Origin: Metabacillus litoralis
Lineage (GTDB): Bacteria; Bacillota; Bacilli; Bacillales; Bacillaceae
NCBI RefSeq assembly: GCF_007994985.1
Contig: NZ_VOQF01000003.1
Span: forward strand, 372,001 to 436,000
Direction of reading: 5' to 3'
Length of the DNA: 64,000 bases
The notes beneath the pieces were generated by a model. The model saw nothing but the letters and a program-made list of their open reading frames with translations. It ran no database searches and was not told the DNA's origin. Position numbers and translations under genes: made by a program. Positions 60,011 through 64,000 of this stretch are shown piece by piece; within the stretch, counting starts at the first letter, position 1, and the number at the start of each line of letters is the position of its first letter.

Positions 60011-60931
60011 ATGAAGAAAGTAGAAGTTTATATATTATCAGGTTTTTTAGGAGCAGGAAAAACATCATTACTTCAAAATATTTTATCCCAAGAAAAGCAA
60101 CAAAAAAGAAAGATTGCCGTTATTATGAATGAGCTTGGCGAGGTATCAATTGACTCAAATGCTGTATCAGAAGAAACACCGCTAAAAGAGTTATTAAACG
60201 GCTGTGTTTGCTGTACAATCCAAGGTCAACTTGAGGTACAGCTTGAAAACATGTTACGTGAATATGATCTTGATGCACTATATATTGAAACGACTGGAGT
60301 CGCACACCCAATAGAGGTATTAGATGCTTGCCTTTCACCCCTATTTGCAGAAAATCTAAATGTAAAAGCTATCATCTCGATTGTGGATACTAAAAGGTGG
60401 AAAGATCGTTCAAAATTAAGCATTCAATTACGTAAGCTTTTAATAGAACAAGTACAACATGCAGACGTTGTACTATTAAATAAAATAGACTCTATTTCTG
60501 ACGATGAACAATCAGCAATTGTTTCTGAAATACAAGGATTGAACAAAAATGGAAAGCTGCTTATGACAGAGTTTGCAAGAGTTCCACTTTCGATGATTCA
60601 ACCTAAACAAATGATCGATAAACAACAGCATGAAACAGCACATGTACATGAAAAACTCCACTTGCGTACTTATGTTCATACATTTACACATCAGATTGAT
60701 TTAAGTGAATTTGAACAGTTTTTAAGAGAAATGCCAGATACAATTTACCGAATCAAAGGTTATATCGGATTCACCCATTCTTCTGATAGCTATCTTTTCC
60801 AATATTCCTATGGTATGCCTATATACATGAAAGAACCGATAAAAAGGAAAAAGACACTGGTATTTATTGGTGAGGACCTTGATCACAACATGTTAAGAGA
60901 AAAACTTATACTGTTAGAGAAATCTGAATAA
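60011..60931 (+). CDS. CobW/COG0523 G3E GTPase, putative metallochaperone
   Basis: A 306-residue G3E GTPase with P-loop GFLGAGKTSLLQ (about 11-22), the metal-binding CVCC (C65, C67, C68) in NGCVCCTIQ, ETTGVAHP, and NKID. The C-terminal CobW_C domain (about 215-300) is present, and histidines near 210-225 could be further metal ligands. COG0523 proteins of this type deliver zinc, cobalt or iron to enzymes; ZagA in B. subtilis is one. It lies after ampS in the same direction with a hairpin between. No Zur box was found upstream by eye. Confidence 0.9.
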   Translation: MKKVEVYILSGFLGAGKTSLLQNILSQEKQQKRKIAVIMNELGEVSIDSNAVSEETPLKELLNGCVCCTIQGQLEVQLENMLREYDLDALYIETTGVAHPIEVLDACLSPLFAENLNVKAIISIVDTKRWKDRSKLSIQLRKLLIEQVQHADVVLLNKIDSISDDEQSAIVSEIQGLNKNGKLLMTEFARVPLSMIQPKQMIDKQQHETAHVHEKLHLRTYVHTFTHQIDLSEFEQFLREMPDTIYRIKGYIGFTHSSDSYLFQYSYGMPIYMKEPIKRKKTLVFIGEDLDHNMLREKLILLEKSE

Positions 60932-60935
60932 ATGA

Positions 60936-61174
60936 AGAGGCTGGAACCTAAGTATTTAACATAATGATAAACCCGAATTATTAGGTGATATTTCGGGTTT
61001 ATCATTCGCTTAATAATTTGGGTTTTTATTTGCCGTCTTCAATAGATTTTTTGATTTTGGATTCTATTTTTAAGAACTTAGTGAAATGGAACGAACTTGT
61101 TTCTTTCAGCTTAACTGAATTTAGTATTTATTCGTCTTTTTGTATGACTTCTTTAGTTATGTCCCAGCCTCTTC
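60936..61174. repeat. Dispersed repeat family 1, copy D
   Basis: Left end AGAGGCTGGAACCTAAG, right end TTATGTCCCAGCCTCTT. It holds the terminator-like palindrome and the shared segment GGAACGAACTTGTTTCTTTC, but not the GC-rich insert. Same orientation as copy A. It abuts the GTPase stop by four bases. Confidence 0.88.
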
Positions 61175-61236
61175 TTATTTTAGTTTAAAAATACTGTTCA
61201 GTATACCAAACTCTATATCACAGTTGACAGTTTTAG

Positions 61237-61397
61237 AAAGGCTGTTTTCTTACACTTTGTATGGTTAAAATTCTAACGTAAACAATTCTGTATAAAGTCT
61301 AGTGGCCTCTTCCCTTCTACAAATCGAACCTTTATGCGAAAAAACAATCGTTACAACAGAAGAGATCTAATACAACAACCTTTAGAAAAAAGCCTTT
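61237..61397. repeat. Dispersed repeat family 3, copy 2
   Basis: Ends AAAGGCTGTTTTCTTAC and GAAAAAAGCCTTT are inverted repeats. The centre holds AATTCTGTATAAAGTCTAGT. Its right end directly meets the stop codon of ykpB. Confidence 0.7.
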
Positions 61398-62321
61398 TTA
61401 ATTGAAGTGCTGTTTATTATAGGTACAAAGATTTGAATAAGCCATTTTTAAATAAGGTGTATTGATATTATTTTCTTTAGCTAACGTTAATAAATAGCCA
61501 TGTAAATGCTCTCCTTCAATGGACTCTTTCTTTTCCATATCTCTTTGCATAGACGATTTCATATCATATGACATTTCGTTTATTTTATGTAGTTGTAAAT
61601 TCTCAATATCATCATCAATAGGCGCTCCAACTTCTCTCATAATTGACCCAATTTCTAAAAATAAATTGCCAATCATCTCTAATCCATATTTTGCTTCTCT
61701 TATTGGACCGATACTAGAACGAAAAAGAGTAGTGATACCGGAAAGTCCGCTAATAAACATATATTTATGCCACATATCTTTTAAAATTGTATCACTTTTT
61801 CTTATTGATGCTTTTGTTTGTGAAAAAGCCTCATTAATTTCTTTTATTCTTTCTGTTTCTTTTCCAGAAAATTCACCATAAACAAAATCATGAGTTACAC
61901 TGGATTGAATAATGACTCCACCTTGATCAACTGTAGATTCAACAAAACATAAGCCACCAATAACTTGATTTTCTAGAAAAGTACTTTTTAGAACATCTAT
62001 ATGCTTTATTCCATTTAACATTGGAATGATTACAGTTTCCTGACCAACAAATGATTTAATATCTTCAATAGCTTTTAAGAAATGATAAGATTTTGTACCA
62101 ATTAATATGACATCATATTTTCCTTGACTCAGATCAGTACTTACTATTGTTTTTGGTAAAAATGAATAATCACCATGAACACTTTTAATCTTTAGTCCAT
62201 TTTCTTTCAACTGTCGTTGACGTTTCTCTCTAACAAGAAAAGTAACATCTACACCTGACTCAGCTAACCTTCCGCCAAAATAACCACCTACTGCTCCTGC
62301 TCCTACAACTAAAACTTTCAT
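61398..62321 (-). CDS. ykpB: Ketopantoate reductase-like protein (YkpB)
   Basis: A 307-residue NADP-dependent reductase of the PanE/ApbA family. The N-terminal Rossmann motif is VVGAGAVGGYFGGRLAESG (about 4-22), with GTKSYHF and PMLNGIKHIDVL in the middle. The C-terminal domain has the conserved lysine of DMWHKYMFISGLSG (about 185-198). PanE catalyses ketopantoate to pantoate, the step before pantothenate. In B. subtilis YkpB is a paralogue of the true PanE (YlbQ), and the position here matches ykpB, so the real substrate is uncertain. Confidence 0.88.
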   Translation of the reverse strand: MKVLVVGAGAVGGYFGGRLAESGVDVTFLVREKRQRQLKENGLKIKSVHGDYSFLPKTIVSTDLSQGKYDVILIGTKSYHFLKAIEDIKSFVGQETVIIPMLNGIKHIDVLKSTFLENQVIGGLCFVESTVDQGGVIIQSSVTHDFVYGEFSGKETERIKEINEAFSQTKASIRKSDTILKDMWHKYMFISGLSGITTLFRSSIGPIREAKYGLEMIGNLFLEIGSIMREVGAPIDDDIENLQLHKINEMSYDMKSSMQRDMEKKESIEGEHLHGYLLTLAKENNINTPYLKMAYSNLCTYNKQHFN

Positions 62322-62521
62322 TTTTTCAGCTCCTTTTTAATAATAACTAAACAAATTTTAGCATATGATCTACTTAAAAACTGTATAACTTATACTTAAT
62401 CGCCATACCTATCTACTTTTCTAGGAGAAGTGGTTTCTATTTTATATTACCTACTAGTATCTCCACTCTAAAAAAATCTTACAAAATGAACAATCATTGT
62501 TTAATAGTTTCCTTCAAGTAT

Positions 62522-62536
62522 AAGAAAGCGCTGACA
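62522..62536 (+). promoter_or_regulatory. Possible cre site upstream of lytS
   Basis: AAGAAAGCGCTGACA matches the CcpA cre consensus WTGNAARCGNWWWCA at 11 of 13 fixed positions, about 100 bases before the lytS start. No other gene is in 62322-62637. Confidence 0.45.
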
Positions 62537-62637
62537 TTTTGTCATGTGAAAAACATTACTTTAATGCTATTATTTAGATTACGGTGCTGGTTAATTATTA
62601 TTCTCTAAATTGACTGAAAGATTAAGGAGAAATTTAT

Positions 62638-64000
62638 ATGTTTGAACTTCTACTAACAATGCTTGAGCGACTTGGAATTATTGTTACAGTTGCATTTCTA
62701 GTTACGAGATTACCATTTTTCAGGCATATGATTCAAAGAAATGAGATAAGTAGGAAACATCAATATTACGCGATTGCCTTCTTTGGTCTTTTTGGTATTA
62801 TTGGTACATATTCCGGGGTTACATTTGATACAAATTCTCTCCAATTTAATCGATGGGCATATGAACTTTCTAGTGAGGAAGCAATAGCAAATTCACGGGT
62901 AATTGGAATCATCATTGCTGGTTTATTAGGTGGATACAAAGTTGGAATTGGAGCAGGGATTATCTCTGGACTTCACCGCTTTTCTCTAGGTGGTTTTACT
63001 GCTGTTTCTTGTGGATTATCTGCAATTTTAGCCGGTGTCTTAGCAGGATATTTTCACAAAAAGCGAGCACGTATACATTTATCTACAGCTTTATTCGTTG
63101 GAGCTTTTGCAGAAGCCACTCAAATGCTTGTCATACTTCTCGTTTCAAAACCTTTTATTCAGTCCCTTCAATTAGTACAAGCAATTGGCATTCCTATGAT
63201 TATCGCTAACGGAGTTGGCTCTGCAATTTTCTTACTAATCGTAAAAAGTGTTGTAAGTGAGGAAGAAAAAGTTGGTGCCACACAAGCACAAAAATCTCTA
63301 AGACTAGCTGAACAAACACTTACTTATTTAAGAAATGGGTTATCTCCAAAAACGGCTGAAGTTGTATGTCGAATTATCTTAAAAGAAGTAGATGCTATCG
63401 CAATTTCCATCACAAACCAAGATAATATACTTGCTCATATCGGTTTAGCAGATGATCATCATAAAAAAAACATGTCAATTCAAACATCCTTAACAAAGCA
63501 AGTATTAAAAAAGGGAACGTTAACCATAGCAAACCAAAAAGATATACAATGTAAAATGAATAGTTGTCCTCTAGGTGCTGCTGTTATTGCTCCTTTAAAA
63601 ATAAGAGATGAAACAATTGGAACATTAAAATTTTACTTTCATTTTGAAAAAGACATTTCAAACCTGGATATCGAGCTAATACGTGGACTTAGCTCTCTAC
63701 TAAGTAATCAATTGGAAATTTCTGAAGCTGAGCAAGCTAAACAATTAGCAAAAGAAGCTGAAATAAAAGCACTTCAGGCACAAATTAGTCCTCATTTTCT
63801 ATTTAATTCATTAAATATAATTGTCTCATTAATACGCACAAATCCTGAACTAGCTAGAAAGCTGATTGTTAACTTATCACAATATTTCAGAAAGAACTTA
63901 ACAGGCACAACAACAAATTGGACGACTCTTAAAGAAGAATTAGATCATGTTCAAGCTTATTTAGCAATTGAAGAGGCTCGTTTTGTAGATCGTTTAGTGA
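62638..64000 (+). CDS. lytS: LytS-type sensor histidine kinase, 3' end beyond the window
   Basis: The first 454 codons of a membrane sensor kinase. It has a 5TM-LYT N-terminal domain (about 1-195, with GTYSGVTFDTN and GLHRFSLGGFTA), a GAF domain (about 225-355, with the NSCPLGAAVIAPL segment) and the start of a His_kinase domain with the phospho-acceptor H386 in ISPHFLFNSLN. The ATPase domain lies beyond 64000. In B. subtilis and E. coli, LytS-type kinases respond to pyruvate and control lrgAB/pft-type genes through LytT. AAGGAGA precedes the ATG. Confidence 0.9.
   Translation, partial: MFELLLTMLERLGIIVTVAFLVTRLPFFRHMIQRNEISRKHQYYAIAFFGLFGIIGTYSGVTFDTNSLQFNRWAYELSSEEAIANSRVIGIIIAGLLGGYKVGIGAGIISGLHRFSLGGFTAVSCGLSAILAGVLAGYFHKKRARIHLSTALFVGAFAEATQMLVILLVSKPFIQSLQLVQAIGIPMIIANGVGSAIFLLIVKSVVSEEEKVGATQAQKSLRLAEQTLTYLRNGLSPKTAEVVCRIILKEVDAIAISITNQDNILAHIGLADDHHKKNMSIQTSLTKQVLKKGTLTIANQKDIQCKMNSCPLGAAVIAPLKIRDETIGTLKFYFHFEKDISNLDIELIRGLSSLLSNQLEISEAEQAKQLAKEAEIKALQAQISPHFLFNSLNIIVSLIRTNPELARKLIVNLSQYFRKNLTGTTTNWTTLKEELDHVQAYLAIEEARFVDRLV

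Overview
The window is from a low-GC, spore-forming, aerobic Firmicute of the Bacillaceae (Bacillus-like). The evidence is AT-rich DNA, strong AGGAGG-type ribosome binding sites with many TTG and GTG starts, sporulation-associated genes (YlaJ, YtvI-type and YjcZ-type proteins), a caa3 oxidase, MreBH, RNase J1, RpoY and SR1P. Gene order matches, in reverse, the Bacillus subtilis chromosome from ykpB to ylbA, with local gains and losses. The species cannot be named from the sequence alone.

Layout. 0-2.6 kb: YugN-like gene, AI-2E/YtvI-type membrane protein, a first copy of a dispersed repeat, and a GNAT acetyltransferase. 2.9-11.4 kb: cytochrome caa3 block (ctaM, ctaG, ctaFEDC, ctaB, and divergent ctaA). 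Heme O/A synthesis, the oxidase subunits and assembly factors lie together; the ctaA/ctaB gap has ResD-like boxes, and ctaG has its own promoter. 11.6-22.8 kb: ftsW, ylaN, ylaL, phoH, ylaJ, a flavin-binding protein, ylaI, an unknown membrane protein, ylaH, typA, ylaF, a GNAT gene, suhB and ykzI. 23-27.7 kb: yktB, yktA, a nitronate monooxygenase-like gene, speA and the dual-function RNA SR1/SR1P. 27.9-33.7 kb: an accessory block with two genes sharing an unrecognised repeated module, a polysaccharide-deacetylase lipoprotein, a BCCT transporter and a small membrane protein. 34.1-39.6 kb: slp and pdhABCD. 40.6-47.9 kb: ykyA, a YjcZ-type peptide, defB, HAD and EamA genes, a 23-residue basic peptide, rpoY-rnjA and ktrC. 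48.3-54.5 kb: AbrB-family permease, recQ and an immune inhibitor A metalloprotease. 55-64 kb: mreBH, ykpC, a membrane protein, acyl-CoA dehydrogenase, ampS, a CobW-type GTPase, ykpB and the 5' part of a lytS-type sensor kinase cut by the window end.

No rRNA, tRNA, CRISPR array, prophage or intact insertion sequence was seen. The main non-gene structure is three families of dispersed intergenic elements with terminal inverted repeats (four copies of one, several full or broken copies of two others). The most notable accessory items are the SR1/SR1P locus with a CcpN-type operator, the repeated-module gene pair, and several very small genes next to core genes.
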